64,000 nucleotides of DNA, from NCBI GenBank assembly GCA_026936325.1, contig JAPTHN010000010.1:51395283-51459282 (forward strand), written 5' to 3'. The stretch is from Platynereis dumerilii. Lineage: Eukaryota > Annelida > Polychaeta > Phyllodocida > Nereididae. This document shows, piece by piece, positions 22,843 through 34,859 of this stretch. The position numbers and the translations under genes were made by a program. Positions within the stretch are counted from its first letter, which is position 1. Every line of letters starts with the position of its first letter. The notes under the pieces were generated by a model. That model saw only the letters and a program-made list of their open reading frames with translations, had not been told where the DNA came from and did no database searches.

Positions 22843-23569
22843 CGAAATTACGAAAGCTCGGATCTCGGCTGCAGAACGCGAGCTGCACATGTGAAAGTGA
22901 AAGTGACTTTGGTATGTATTTTTTTCTTTTTCTCAAAAAAGCTTATTCACCAACAACCAGATAAGGCTTTTCAGTAATCAAGTGCAGGCATTGAGGTTTT
23001 TATTGTCTAATAGTCATTAAAGTATGTCATGTTCTTGACTTGAGTCTTGTCTTTGGCAAAAAATTAGACATTTTATTTTGGCAGTAAGTTTTTAGCCAAT
23101 AAAACAATCCATGATTAAGTCTGAGGTTAAATGTTTGGTTTATCAGGGTGAGTGCACCATGACCAGGCGTGATTTGGACTAAATTTATGTCCTCTAATCC
23201 CCCAGCTCCATCATACTACCTCAAAACCAGGGCTACAAGCCTACAACATGCCAATACTTCCAAATGTTTATGAAACTGTTTGGTCAAGGTGTCAGGAACA
23301 GGGGGAGACAAGTATTTTTGTCAAGAGTAAGGTATGTTTTTAATTATCAGCCAAAAACTTACTGCCACAAAAAAATGACTAGACTTTAATTGCATGGCAC
23401 ATGGGTAGATGATAATGATCCAAATTAATCATTAATGTTTGATGATTGATGGTATCCAAATTCTATCAAATTCCCCCACCCCCCATGGACGCCAGTCTCG
23501 TGACAATACTATGACATAAATATAGACGTAATGTATCACTGGTGTCCGTGCCCCCCCCCCTCCTCCGGG

Positions 23570-23690
23570 CACAGAGCTGATAGGGGGCGCTGAGCTGGTA
23601 GGGGGCGCAGAGCTGGTAGGGGGTGCAGAGCTGGGAGGGGGTGCAGAGCGAGGAGGGGGTGCAGAGCAAGGAGGGGACGCAGAGCACTAT
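23570..23690. repeat. gcagagc minisatellite, short block
   Basis: About seven copies of gcagagctggtagggggt-like units, related to the minisatellite at 16690-17790. It lies in the spacer between the two divergent sperm genes and is probably a remnant of the same transposon family. Confidence 0.8.
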
Positions 23691-23767
23691 GAATATCGCT
23701 GGGTTACGTTTGGGTCGTTGCAACTCTTCAAGCTGTTTTTAAAATGTGTCAAAAATCTGGCTCTCTG

Positions 23768-23788
23768 ATTGGTCAGATTACAGGAAGT
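23768..23788. promoter_or_regulatory. Possible NF-Y and ETS sites in the CATSPER4 upstream region
   Basis: ATTGG (inverted CCAAT) at 23768-23772 and CAGGAAGT (ETS core) at 23781-23788, followed by a CpG-containing stretch. This pairing is common in animal core promoters. It lies about 1.0 kb upstream of the CATSPER4 ATG; a transcript start here would need a 5' UTR that runs through the MITE or is spliced. Confidence 0.25.
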
Positions 23789-24201
23789 CGGCCGTTTCAC
23801 TGTGTTAGCGACGACTGTCACAATTTTAAATTATACCAAAAATTTGCAAAAAAAATTAGAAAAATTTAGATGTCTTCAAAAGCGTGAAATTCGTCGGCAC
23901 CTTATTATTACTATGTTCTTAAATCCCCACCCCCAACGTTGGTGGAAAACTCGTCTTGGAAATCTCGAAGCGTGAAGGCATAATCAATCTGGAAATCCTC
24001 AGTTAATCCCCAGGAAATGCCGTGCAATCCTCGGGGGTTGGGGGGTGAGGGTTACAAATGATTTGTCTGAGCTTTACCTGGCCATTCGCCAGAAAAAAAG
24101 AGTTAATTACGTCCAAATCTGGCTAAAAGAAATTTTGAAAATACCATTGTTTTTTCCAAGGTATAGCCAAACTGACTTAGACTTTGGATAACATTAACCT
24201 A

Positions 24202-24693
24202 AAGGGACCGTTCAGAATTTATGACTAGAGGGGCTTGGAGTTTTGCCCGAGGGGTACTAACTTTTCACACGCTTTTCAAGGAGGGGTATTAATTATTGAC
24301 AACACTTCCAAGGGGGGGGTAAGAAAAAAAAAAACAATTTCATTCTGTATCATTGTATTTTTACAAGAATGACCAATAAAGAAGTCTTAGGCTTAGTCTT
24401 AGTCTTAGTCTTACGAAATTTTAAGAAGAGAAAAAATGCTATAAAACACATAAACTCACTTTATCCAGACTTTTTTACGCGAAAAATTCCGGGAAATGAC
24501 GCAAATCTGTACGCGTGACCTTGTGTAACAGTATATATGTGTGTATTGCTCTGTATGTCAAGGGGGGGTACTAAAAATACGCTTGAAACCTAGGGTTGGG
24601 GTACTAAAAATCCGCATGAAACTCAGGGGGGTATCAAATTTTGATGGGAAGTTCCAACAAAACTAAGAAGTCATAAATTCTGAACGGTCCCTT
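24202..24693. mobile_element. MITE just upstream of CATSPER4
   Basis: AAGGGACCGTTCAGAATTTA at 24202 is repeated inverted up to 24693; the match extends about 25 bp. The interior has gggg-containing direct repeats (ggggtactaa) and a LINE end inserted at about 24335-24413. Its right end is 77 bp before the CATSPER4 start codon. No clear target duplication was found. Confidence 0.75.
24335..24413 (+). mobile_element. 5'-truncated LINE end inside the MITE
   Basis: A short stretch ending in a tandem (GTCTTA)n tail after ccaataaagaagtcttaggc, the form expected of a CR1/L2-type LINE 3' end on the plus strand. It is nested in the 24202-24693 element, so it arrived later. Confidence 0.55.
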
Positions 24694-24770
24694 ATGACAC
24701 CTGTGTGATGCAAATGTTCTAGTTAAAGACTGGTGAACATCACATCTTTGTGTCTTTGGAAGAAAACAGC

Positions 24771-27700
24771 ATGGACCCCAATGACAATGACGTGCCTGGA
24801 AGGTCGCAGCACCCCTCCGAGGAGAAGAGAAACTCCTTCTTACAAAGAATTTTCAGACACAGAGATTCGACTGCAAGGGGGAGCGAAGATGTACAGGTAC
24901 ATAGTGCTGACTTTCTGCATGCATAGATAGAATGTACAATTTTACAGCGTAGATTTGACTTACCTTGTAGTGGTGCCTCTAAGTACACATAAGTGAAACA
25001 GATAATTTTTTGCCATTGGGTCAATGCTAAACATCTCCTACCAAATTGCTTGTGGAGGCAAGGATACTCAATCATTTAAGCTGACCCAAAATCAAATTTT
25101 ACAATGTTGGATACAAATGGCTGCTAATTTTCTTTCCTCTACAGTTACATGTCGGTCAAAACCTTTGATAAGTAGGTGACCCTTCCCCTCCCAATTGAAA
25201 TTGCATTGGCCTTGTCTTTCACTTGTCAAAGACTTTAACCCATACGTAACTCAGTACAGCAAAGAAAATTGGCATACATTTGTATCTCACATACCTCGAA
25301 CGACATCCTTTATTTAAACCAATATGCATTTAACTTAGTTATGAGAGCACTGTAGATATTCAGTCTTTAATTTATGTAACACTTTGCTTTGTTATAGGGA
25401 GAAAATATTCCCATGCAAGAAGCTACAACAGGGCAAGAGTCATCTCCAGGGGATCAAGGAGGCCAGGTTTTTATAATATATATAAAAAATATTGCATAGA
25501 TTTTTCCATAAAAAGATGACAGGAATTTAGTGTTAAATAGACGGGACAGAGCCACCGGCTCACCGAGCGGAGCGAGTTGTTTCGTCCCTTATGGCAAACA
25601 TGAGGGGTGTACATGGGTCCCCAATAATAGATGGAGTGTCAAGTGAATAACAGATGTCTCTTGTCATTTTTTATCTATAAATGAATGATAAGGAAATGCT
25701 TCCAAATGTCGTCTCACTTTTTATGAGTAAACCTGTCAGTGTCTCTAGATTTTAAGAGGGCCTGTGTCGCAATGTCACTTTTTAACAAGGGCCATGTCGC
25801 AATGTCGATCGTGTCGATTTTTACTCTTGTACACCCAAACATGCGAGGAGTGAACCAGATGGTTCAATCAAAAGAAGTGATTCAGACATCCCATAATATG
25901 ATCCTGGCACTTTTTTCTCATCACGCGTGACTACCAAAAATGTTCGAAAAAAAAAAATTGGAAAAAAAGGTCCCCAAAAAAATTTGTTCGGAGAAAAAAA
26001 ATTTCCCAAAAAAAAAAATGTTAAAAAAAAATGATATAAATAATAGAAAAAATTTTCCAAAAAAAAAAAAAAAATGTAAAAAAAAAAAAGTCTCCCAAAA
26101 ATAAAATGTTCGAAAAACTATAATTTTCCAAAAACTTTTTTTAAATTTTTTCTTTTAGAATATTAGGCCTACCTTTCCACTTTTTGGCATTTACATATTA
26201 TGACCAATCATCTCTCGCTCGGCGATGTAATTGATGATTATGATTAATTGATTATGATATCAAGAGCTGATCTATTTCTTCACATGCAGGAATGGATCAA
26301 CTGCATTTCATTCTACTGAGCAATAAATGCTGCATTCTGGATATTGAATTTTTTTTTTCCTGAATTCGATATTATATTTTCATTCAGAGAAGAAGAAGTC
26401 TTGCGTCAACTTTGAGGAGCACCCTCCAAGAAAGATGGAAGAAGGTAAAAATTGTTCAGCGAAGTCCTAACATCCAATTAATTTTTTTTATTGTACACAG
26501 CTGCTATTCTCATTTCCACTGAAAAATCTTTATTATCTTTGTAGAGTATGTGGCATTCCAAGATATTTGAATAGTGTTTGCACAAAATTTATGGCCTGTA
26601 AACTTTGAATATATATATATTTATTGACAGCTAAATGTCAGTTACGGATACATGTATAAGAGCAGTAGGCCTACTTGCAACTCACGGCTTGTTCATGCAT
26701 GCCATATTCATTATACTTAAAATGTGTTGCAATTTGAATTTGGTCATATTTAATTGTAGCGAACATTATAAGAGCCATTCTTCTGGCTTAGATTCTCTGA
26801 GTGTCTTAATTTTAATCCTGAATTGAAGTGAATTCTAGCGCTGGCTTGGTAGGTAAGAATACTAGGGAACTTGTGGATGCGAAGATGCTCTTAATTAAAA
26901 TTTTTGTTTCTTTCAGACTGGAAATGTAGCGAGATTTGTGTCTCGGCTGCAGCACGAGCTTGACCAGCAGAGGGAAGAAGGGGCCCCCTCATTTGATGAT
27001 GACTTTTCACGTGTAAGTTAGCCAAGTTAAAAACTCAGAAATAATCTCTATTTGAAATGCAAGTTGTCTAGCAACAGTTAAATATACAATTGAAAATAAA
27101 TAACTAACAATATGTTTCACCCAATATGATTTGATAACCAAGGTTCCCATGGTGTGATGTTCATCCACATGGTGTGATAACCAATCACATGGTGTGATCA
27201 AAGCCACATGGTGTGATAGACAACTAGATGGTCTGTTAAAGAACCACATTGTGTTAGCTCTGATTGGTGACCCTTTGATGTGGCCTGTTGGGTCATTTCT
27301 AAGGCTGAAATTGTGTGATTAACACATAATCCACACAGTGTGATAAAGAGCCAGTTGGTGCAATAAACTACCGCACAGAGTGATAAACAACCAAACTGAT
27401 AAACAGCCTCATGGTGTGATTTATAAACAGCCACATGGTGTGATTAACACCCACGCGGTGTGATTAAAAAACTCATGGTGTGATAAACAACAATAAGGTG
27501 TGATAAACAACAATAAGGTGTGATAAACAACCACACAGTGTGATAAACAACCACACAGTGTAATAAACAACCACACAGTGTGATAAACAACCACATGGTG
27601 TGATAAACAACCACATGGTGTGATAAACAACCACACAGTGTGATAAACAACCACACAGTGTGATAAACAACCACAGTGTGATAAACAACCACACAGTGTG

Positions 27701-30700
27701 ATAAACAACCACGCAGTGTGATAAACAACCACGCTGTATGATAAACTCAGTCACTGATAAACAACCGCATGGTACAGCATAGTGTGAGAAACAACAGCAT
27801 GTTTTTTATTAAAAACCACATGGTTTTGTCTATACAAACCGTATTTTGATTTTCTCTTGTTTCCAATCAAAATTTCAATAAAAATCACTAGAAAAGATGG
27901 AAAGTGAAGGTGTGAAAAAGTGACAACCTCCTCTTTTGCTCTTTCAACTGTACTACTACCACTGTCTACCAGCAATCCCTTTGGTACTGGTGGTTGTCTT
28001 TGTACTGAAGATGTGATATACGTATACCGATGAAAAACATGAATTCTAAGTTATGAAATGTAAATATGGGTGAATAAACTGAATACGTATGTACAAAATG
28101 TTGTAAAAAAGTTAGCATTTTTATAGGCAATGTATCATTTATAAAAGAAAGTATATTTTTTTTTTGTAGGATCGAAGACATGTGAAGAAAACTGAAGAGT
28201 AAGATGATCTTATTAATAAAATATCAGTGAAGTGACAGTTTGAATTTAAAATGAAATATATGATGTGTAAATATACATTTATGACGTAATACCCTTTATC
28301 TTTTTGTCAGGTCTCATGATATAGTCCGAGGATTTCAGTTTGGCGGCAAGGAGGTCAGATTTATTATCTTCACTTTTATGCCAAATATTGCTTGTCAAAA
28401 ATTTTTTTTTAAAGCAAAAAATGGTTTTCATTTCATATGGGAATATAACAACGTACAATGTATCATCCAAATTTTCCAAAAATAATTTTTGGTGTACAAT
28501 TTCAAAGAAATTTCTGAAATCTACCGAAATAATGATGTAAGCAAGTGGCTAGTAATTCAATAAAATAGTCTGAAATATACCAAACTATACAATAAGAAAA
28601 ACAGATTTGATTGATCCCTATTACTGCTGTTTCAATTAGCATTCTGGGTCTTTTAGGCAACTTGCTTCATCGTATTTTTGCCTAATCTGATTGGTTCACG
28701 AACAACAAAATTTCACTAAGGTGATGGATCAAATGTAGTGAATACCTGCATTGTATTGTATCCACACTGTCCACTGTGAATAAACTGACTTACATGGTTA
28801 TTAAAATGACTAATATTTAATGGTGTATACTTAAAAATAATTAATGGATGATTTATTTTGTTTCAGTCGTTTCTGTCTTCAGATGATAACCCTGAGGAGA
28901 ATATCAACGACATAGTAGACAAAGATGACAACAGCGTGGAATATTTCGTGTCCCATCACCTTGTCGGCCATTTTGTCAACTGCTTGCAGTTCCGCATTCT
29001 CATTTTTGTGCTCATCCTCCTCAGCTCTCTTCTTGTTGGTCTGCAGACTGATCCAGAAATTGTAAGTTGTGTCAAAACTTTGATTGTCATATGACTTAAA
29101 GTATAGATATTTGTTTGTTAGATCTTTCTTGATTTATGGAAAATCTTGAATGTATTCAGCTTTTCAAGACAGAGAATTTATACATATTAAAATGAGGGGT
29201 TACAAGTTCAAACCATTGTCAACTAGACTTGAACTAGTGAGTGTGTGGTTTGAAATTCACAGATGTAGGGGACGGGTGGGTCTTGGAACATTTGGCCAAC
29301 AACCCTCTCCCATAATTCTATGGCTATGCCTTTGTTGCCCTGTGGCCTAAGTTGTGAATTTTATCTTTCAGTCAGTGGAGTATCGCTACGTGATCATGAC
29401 AATTGATCAAATAGTGATGGCGATTTTCATCTGTGAAATATTGCTCAAATGGTATTATGGCTTTTGGATCTTCTGGAAGGTAAGGGTAATACATCTGATG
29501 GGATATTGAAATCCATTAATCTTGCAACTTCCAGGTTTTTTTGCTGGTTTTTGATAATTTTCCTATCTGAGGCCTATACAAATTGTAGCATCACGTCTTT
29601 TAATTTGACTTTAATCTATTGTATTCTGTGTATCAATATTTGGTCCTGAATTTGACAAAGCAGTCTTACAAACATTGCCAGACCCCTACATATAATTCTT
29701 TTATGCAAGATGTGTTATGAACCAGTCCTGGACTAAAAAATTCAGTTGGATATAATAATTGCATGTAGGTTAAAATTTGTAAATTTAACCAAAGGATCCA
29801 ATGGTCCGGCATGCCCTAGATCCAATTTAAGGAAAATCAATAGTGAGATTAATTTTTAAAAAGTTATACTGTTTTTTTGTTTTTCAGGATGGTTGGAATA
29901 TCATGGACTTCCTGATAATCCTCGGAATGGTTCTTGCTCCTGAATTTGAATTTCTCAAAGAGAACCTAAACATCCGAGTCCTCAGAGTTTTCCGTGCTTT
30001 CAGGAGTTTAAGATCAGTTGGCGCTCTAGCTGGCCTCTCCATGGTTGCCCAGACCATCATCAGCTCCATTCCAGGTATGTGAATTTAAGTTGTAATTATT
30101 TCTAAAATTCATAACCTTTGTACAATGGAGGGGCGGATCCAGAAAATTTCGAATGGGGGGGGGGGGCCGGGGGGGTCTACAAATGAAAATGTACTAAAAA
30201 TGTCTGGAATTTTTTTTTTAATGTTAAAATGCACAGGCCAAAGGGGAACCCCCTGAACCCCACCTCCCCTGGATCCGCTACTGCAATCCATAGAGAATGG
30301 AAACCTGATGAAGGACACAAATAATGATGTATATGACAAAAGTGCCACCTGCCTGTACATAAGGCCACACATAATTGATTATTGATTCTTAGCTTCGCGG
30401 ACCCGCCGACACAATAGATACACTGCCGCTAGAAAAAATAAATAAAAAATTTTTTTTTGACATTATAAAACTTTTTTTTTAAACCTTTTTTTTTTTCGTC
30501 CTACCGACCGACCCTAGAAAAAGTGCCTTGAGAGGATCCGAGAAGCTAAAGATCAATTATGTGTGGCCTAATCAGCTTCATACATAATCATACAATGCGA
30601 TCCCATTTGGAGAAAGACCTATTCACTAACTTCTGCTTTAATTTACAACCAAAATTCGAATAAATAAGTGATGGTTCGCTCTTTTGCCCTCTTTTCCAGA

Positions 30701-33700
30701 CATGGCCAACATTGGCATGTTGCTAGGAATCATCATTGTTGTTTTTGGAGTGATGGGAACGACGCTTTTTGTGACGATATTGCCGAAAAGATTTTCCGAT
30801 CTGCCCACAGGTAAGAACTAAATTGAAAACGGACAAGACAACAGTCAACAGAGATCCCTTTCAGAATTCTTTCTTCAGAGTAGCTATGATAATATAATAT
30901 ATCAGAAGGGGTTCAAGGTCAGGAATCTGTGTTTTTAATGATTTGTTGACGAATTTTTCTTGCAGCCATGTTCTCTCTCTTCATCTGTGTTACACAAGAT
31001 GGCTGGGTTGACATCTACAATGAATTTAGGGTGAGTCTAATTTACTTTTAAATCACTCTTGAACTCTTGCATGTTATTTTTTGGCATCCTCCATTTTATT
31101 ATAGATGATTTGATTTGAGTACCACTGGGTAGAAATTTGCTTTCGCAATGAATTAGTCTACTGTCTTTGTTGTTAAAGAGTTACCTTGCGATGTTTCTCT
31201 TAGTAATTCTGACTTTAAATAAATATTGCTTCAACTGCTGCTGCACCTATGAATATCAGATTCTCTTGCATTATAATATCCGCAATCAGGAACAAGGTCT
31301 CACCTCACACATCGGAGGCTGCGTCTATCTTTTCTGCTGGATCATGGTGGGAGCTTTTGTTTTTATGAATCTGGTCGTTGCTGTTGTTGTCACAAATTTG
31401 GTGAGTATTTGACTTGAATTTGCATATATGTAGAAGCTTAGGCGAAATCACGAAAATAGCCCCTAGTGCCCATACCCTCTGATCACACATTGAGCAAGAC
31501 GGGTGTATCTAGAAGTTGGGGGGGGGGTGACATGCACCAAAAACCCAGTTGCTTGCGGCTTTTCCTATCTTCCCCGTAATAATTTTGGGTCGGGGGGGGG
31601 GTATTGCCCAATGGCCCCTCCTAAATATGCCATTGGAGCAAGACTTTAGTAAAGCATAGGCAGCTGCCCATTCCATAGCAGAAGCAGGGGCTATTTTGTG
31701 ACATTGCAGAAGCTAAAGTGAAAGCATGCATCTCCATGTCAGATAAAAAAGTGAATTTAAAGAATTTTTTTTTTTTTATTTGTGTTAATTCACAGATGAG
31801 AGTATTTCTTTTTGTTATATTTTTGCCTTGCCAACGATTGTTTGGTTTTTTTAGAGGATTTGATTCAATTTTTTTTTCATTCAATGTATTTTGTTTGATC
31901 ATTTGTTTTGGTCCAATCTTTATAGTTTTGGAAGTTCAAATGATTTTAAACATTTTTTCAATATTTTTTAATTTTGCCGCAAATACAAAATCTGTGAAGA
32001 AGAAACTATACATAAAATCTGGCAAACTAGTAACTTCAAATTTGATACTTTAAAATTAATCAGCCTGTGCGGTACCATATTAATTTAAATGTTTCTGTTG
32101 AAAGACTTGAAAATTATCAAAGTTAAATTTGTCATAAGTGTTCAATAAGGAAGAAAAAAGACTTTTCGTTAAATAAATATTTTGCTTTCAGGAAAGAGCC
32201 ATGAAGGAATTTGCTGACGAAAGGAAGGCCCAAAATGCTTTGACAGGAGCGAATGACAATCAATTTTCTGATGGTATCAATGGAATTTTATTATAATGAG
32301 GTTTTCAAAAGTATTTTAGTACATGCACAGACCTTAATCATGACAGTGTGTCTCTCCTCTACCCAGTAGAATGGTTTGAATGTAATTTTAACTAAAATCT
32401 TGGTTTTTTGGAGTGGTCGAAGTCTCAAAGTATCAGATTAAATAGTTAAGAACTGCCCTTAGAGGACTGCACTTACCAGACCTAAATTACCATACTGTTC
32501 AGTATTATTCTGTAATGCTGTTATATTGTATGCTTCAAGAAAGTGCCCTTATTGCCACTTCAAATTCCGTAATATTTGGTAAAAATCTCAAATATATTTT
32601 TAGAATATATTTTTATATTTTGTTATTTTCTTTACAGGTCTAAACAGTGAAAAGACGAACCTTGTGGGTTACAATGCAACTCATCACGGTGCTGATGCTA
32701 GACAAGAACCTTTCGAGTTAACTGTGAGTTGGTGGTTTCTGATTTTTTACTGCTATTCAGAATAGTCACCAAAGACCATTGAATTTTTTGTAACACAGAG
32801 AAAAACTTATATTCCTGTAAAGTGACCAATCAGAAAACAGTAGTCTGGCAAAAATCAGACGCCAAAAACACTCCGAAGTGTTGCAACAGCTCAAATGGGT
32901 CCATGAACCTTTCATTGCAGAAAATTATTTGTTCCATTTGTAGACCCTGAGAGGACTGAGCGTGGAGAAATTAGAAAAGTACCTGATATTGCTGACCGTG
33001 TTTGAGGAAAACCTGGTTGAATACCAGATGTTGAGGAAGGACTTGCTGCAGGTATTGTAATTATGTGGTTATTATCACATTTGACTAAAAATCAAGGCCA
33101 CACATAATTGATTTTTAGCTTCTTAGATCTTCTTGAGGCACTCATCCGGAGATCGGTCGGTAAGGCAAGAAAAACAAAAAGGTGTATTCTAAATTCTTGA
33201 TGTCAAATTATGTGTCAATCAAATAAATGAAATAGCTAGACAATGCAGAAAATCTGTTTCGGCAGTCGATCTGAGGAAGCGAAATATTAATGATGTCTGG
33301 CCTAAACAGGAGCCTTTTAAATAGCACTGCTGTCACATGGTGACACATATATATATACAAAAGAAATGAATAAAATCAAGAATGAAAATAAAGTACCTGC
33401 ACTCTTAATAATATAATTGCTTGTAATTGAAGTTATAAATTTCGTGAATTTTGTGAAAATCAAAACTCAATAGTGTTTGTTAGCAGGATAATCAACAGTA
33501 ATCAACAGTAATCAACTGTAATCAACTGGATTTGCCACAGGTGTATGATGTGGTTAGGACTCTGAATGCCGTCATGGAAGAAGAAATCTACGCTAAGGCA
33601 GAGGAGGAAACGGAGGTCAAAGTGCCGCTAGCTCTTGATTTGGTGAGTTTTCTCAGAGTGACACACTGGAAATAAAACAGCTTACAAATTCCTGAAATAT

Positions 33701-33980
33701 CATAATATTTAATGTTGACAGCAGCAATCGTCTGGGAAATTACATCAGAAAATATGTCCTTTGATAACCTCTTGTACCAAAATGACATGGACGTTTAACT
33801 TTCTAACAGATTGTCTATTTAGAGACTCGAGGTTCCTGAGAACTTAAAAATGTGTAAAAGTTTTTTACACAAAATATATATTTTGTACTTTTTTTCCAGA
33901 CGAAAGGAGACATAATGTCGAACATAATGAAAATTAAAGACAAGAGCGTGTTCAGTGACAAATTTCAACAATACTTTTAA
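24771..33980 (+). CDS. CATSPER4: CatSper4, pore subunit of the sperm calcium channel, complete
   Basis: Seventeen exons in phase: 24771-24896, 25398-25466, 26388-26444, 26917-27012, 28170-28198, 28311-28353, 28867-29061, 29372-29479, 29888-30074, 30700-30810, 30966-31030, 31290-31400, 32192-32273, 32638-32723, 32944-33051, 33541-33642, 33900-33980; total 551 residues. One six-segment channel domain: S1 near 175-200, S2 about 213-235, S3 about 245-258, S4 with arginines every third residue (R271, R274, R277, R280, R283), pore motif TQDGW at 350-354, S6 about 367-399, then a charged C-tail. Acidic pore residue D352 fits the CatSper calcium filter. The wording around the pore ([18 protein letters not shown]) and the S4-S5 link ([14 protein letters not shown]) points to CatSper4 rather than CatSper1-3. 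The cytosolic N-terminus (about 170 residues) seems longer than in mammals. Exons 1-6 encode only this N-terminus and rest on splice signals and phase; exon 2 has a weak donor (CAG|gttttt). Known role: calcium entry in the sperm flagellum as part of a CatSper1-4 heterotetramer. Confidence 0.93.
25935..26150. repeat. Degenerate A-run tract in CATSPER4 intron 2
   Basis: Many runs of 7-16 A, broken by ttgg, tcccc and ttcgga motifs. It resembles the tract at 12725-13460. It makes a lysine- or phenylalanine-rich frame that is not a gene. Confidence 0.7.
27140..27780. repeat. 20-bp minisatellite in CATSPER4 intron 4
   Basis: About 30 copies of tgtgataaacaaccacacag. Copies near 27530-27730 are almost uniform; those on the left side (27140-27500) have drifted. 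The unit is not a multiple of three, so all three minus-strand frames stay open and give repetitive false ORFs. Confidence 0.95.
30127..30283. mobile_element. Small MITE with GCGGATCCAG ends, CATSPER4 intron 9
   Basis: GGGGCGGATCCAG at the left faces CTGGATCCGCTACTG at the right, and CAAT lies on both outer sides (30123-30126, 30284-30287). The interior has G runs and a T run. It is followed within 80 bp by a second MITE. Confidence 0.6.
30363..30568. mobile_element. 206-bp MITE, TAA-flanked, CATSPER4 intron 9
   Basis: GGCCACACATAATTGAT at 30363 faces ATCAATTATGTGTGGCC ending at 30568, with TAA on both sides (30360-30362, 30569-30571). The 3-bp target fits PIF/Harbinger. Inside, cttagcttc and gaagctaaag extend the pairing. 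Confidence 0.85.
33097..33302. mobile_element. Second 206-bp MITE of the same family, CATSPER4 intron 15
   Basis: It starts GGCCACACATAATTGAT and ends atgtctggcc, the same length as the copy at 30363-30568. The right end and flank have drifted (left CAA, right TAA). A further partial relative starts near 44950 (ggccagacataat). Confidence 0.7.
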
Positions 33981-34066
33981 GGTTCTCCCCTGTGTTTCTT
34001 TTGTCATTACCTGTTTTGTAAAATGTAATTTTAACATTTTTTAAAGATGTCAATTTATGTGGTGCA

Positions 34067-34079
34067 AATAAAAAATAAA
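34067..34079 (+). terminator. CATSPER4 polyadenylation signals
   Basis: Two AATAAA motifs, at 34067-34072 and 34074-34079, lie 87-94 bases after the CATSPER4 stop. This gives a short 3' UTR. Confidence 0.65.
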
Positions 34080-34859
34080 TCTTTGAAGTTAATATTTGTG
34101 TTTTGTCAGTTATTTAGGCTAATATGTAGTCAATGTCAACCAGGAAGCACAGAGCTCCAGAATATGGACAGTCATAATGGACTGTGTGTGTGTCTGTGGT
34201 TACAACATTCTCCACCAGAGGTCCAAAATGTATTGGTTCTGGAACTGCCTTGCCCCTACTGAGAGTTACGGTTAGGAAAATTTTGTCAAAGCCCTGCATA
34301 TTGTGTCCCCAGGGTTTTAATTCTGGGAAAATATGTTTTAATATAAATCTCGATATAGGCCTAAAAGCTATGTCACATATAATTGATTTATGATTCTTAG
34401 TCTCATCGTGCCATGATTTTTCTTGAGAATTACTTCACTTTTGGTCACCTTTGAATTATCCTTGTGACAAATAAGAAAGGGCAATCAGGCTTAGGTCTGT
34501 GCTTTGGTGTGGTCTTTGGAGTGGTCCAGTGGTTTGAATTCTCATCTGCTGTGCAGGATGTCCTACATTTGATTCCTTGTTCTGGTCAAATTTGAAAAAT
34601 AAGGAAATGTTTCTTGTCAGATTTGGAGCAAAATCTTTGATTGAAGGATTGAAACTCTCTTTGGTTATGAAAATCAACTTAGGGAAATGCATGCAGCTTA
34701 AAACAGAATCCTGTAGCATTTGACCCTTTTCTTATTTAGTCAAATAAAAGCAGCAGTGATTTGAGCATATTACTCTCACAATCTGCAGTTAGGAAGTAAC
34801 AAGTGAAGAAGTGAGAAAAGTAATAATAAAATAAATGTAATGTGGGTTTACAGTCTGCA

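Noticed and set aside
22616-22936. Minus-strand 106-codon frame treated as one protein
   Set aside because: Only the part from ATG 22732 to 22624 is exon 1 of the CFAP97D1-like gene. The upstream part runs through promoter DNA with the CRE sites.
27198-27754. Minus-strand frames reading [17 protein letters not shown] over and over
   Set aside because: The 20-bp minisatellite has no stop in any minus frame, so all three stay open. They lie inside CATSPER4 intron 4.
34650-34668. ctctttggttatgaaaatc, similar to the start of miR-9
   Set aside because: Only the first ten or so bases agree with the mature sequence and there is no facing arm for a hairpin.
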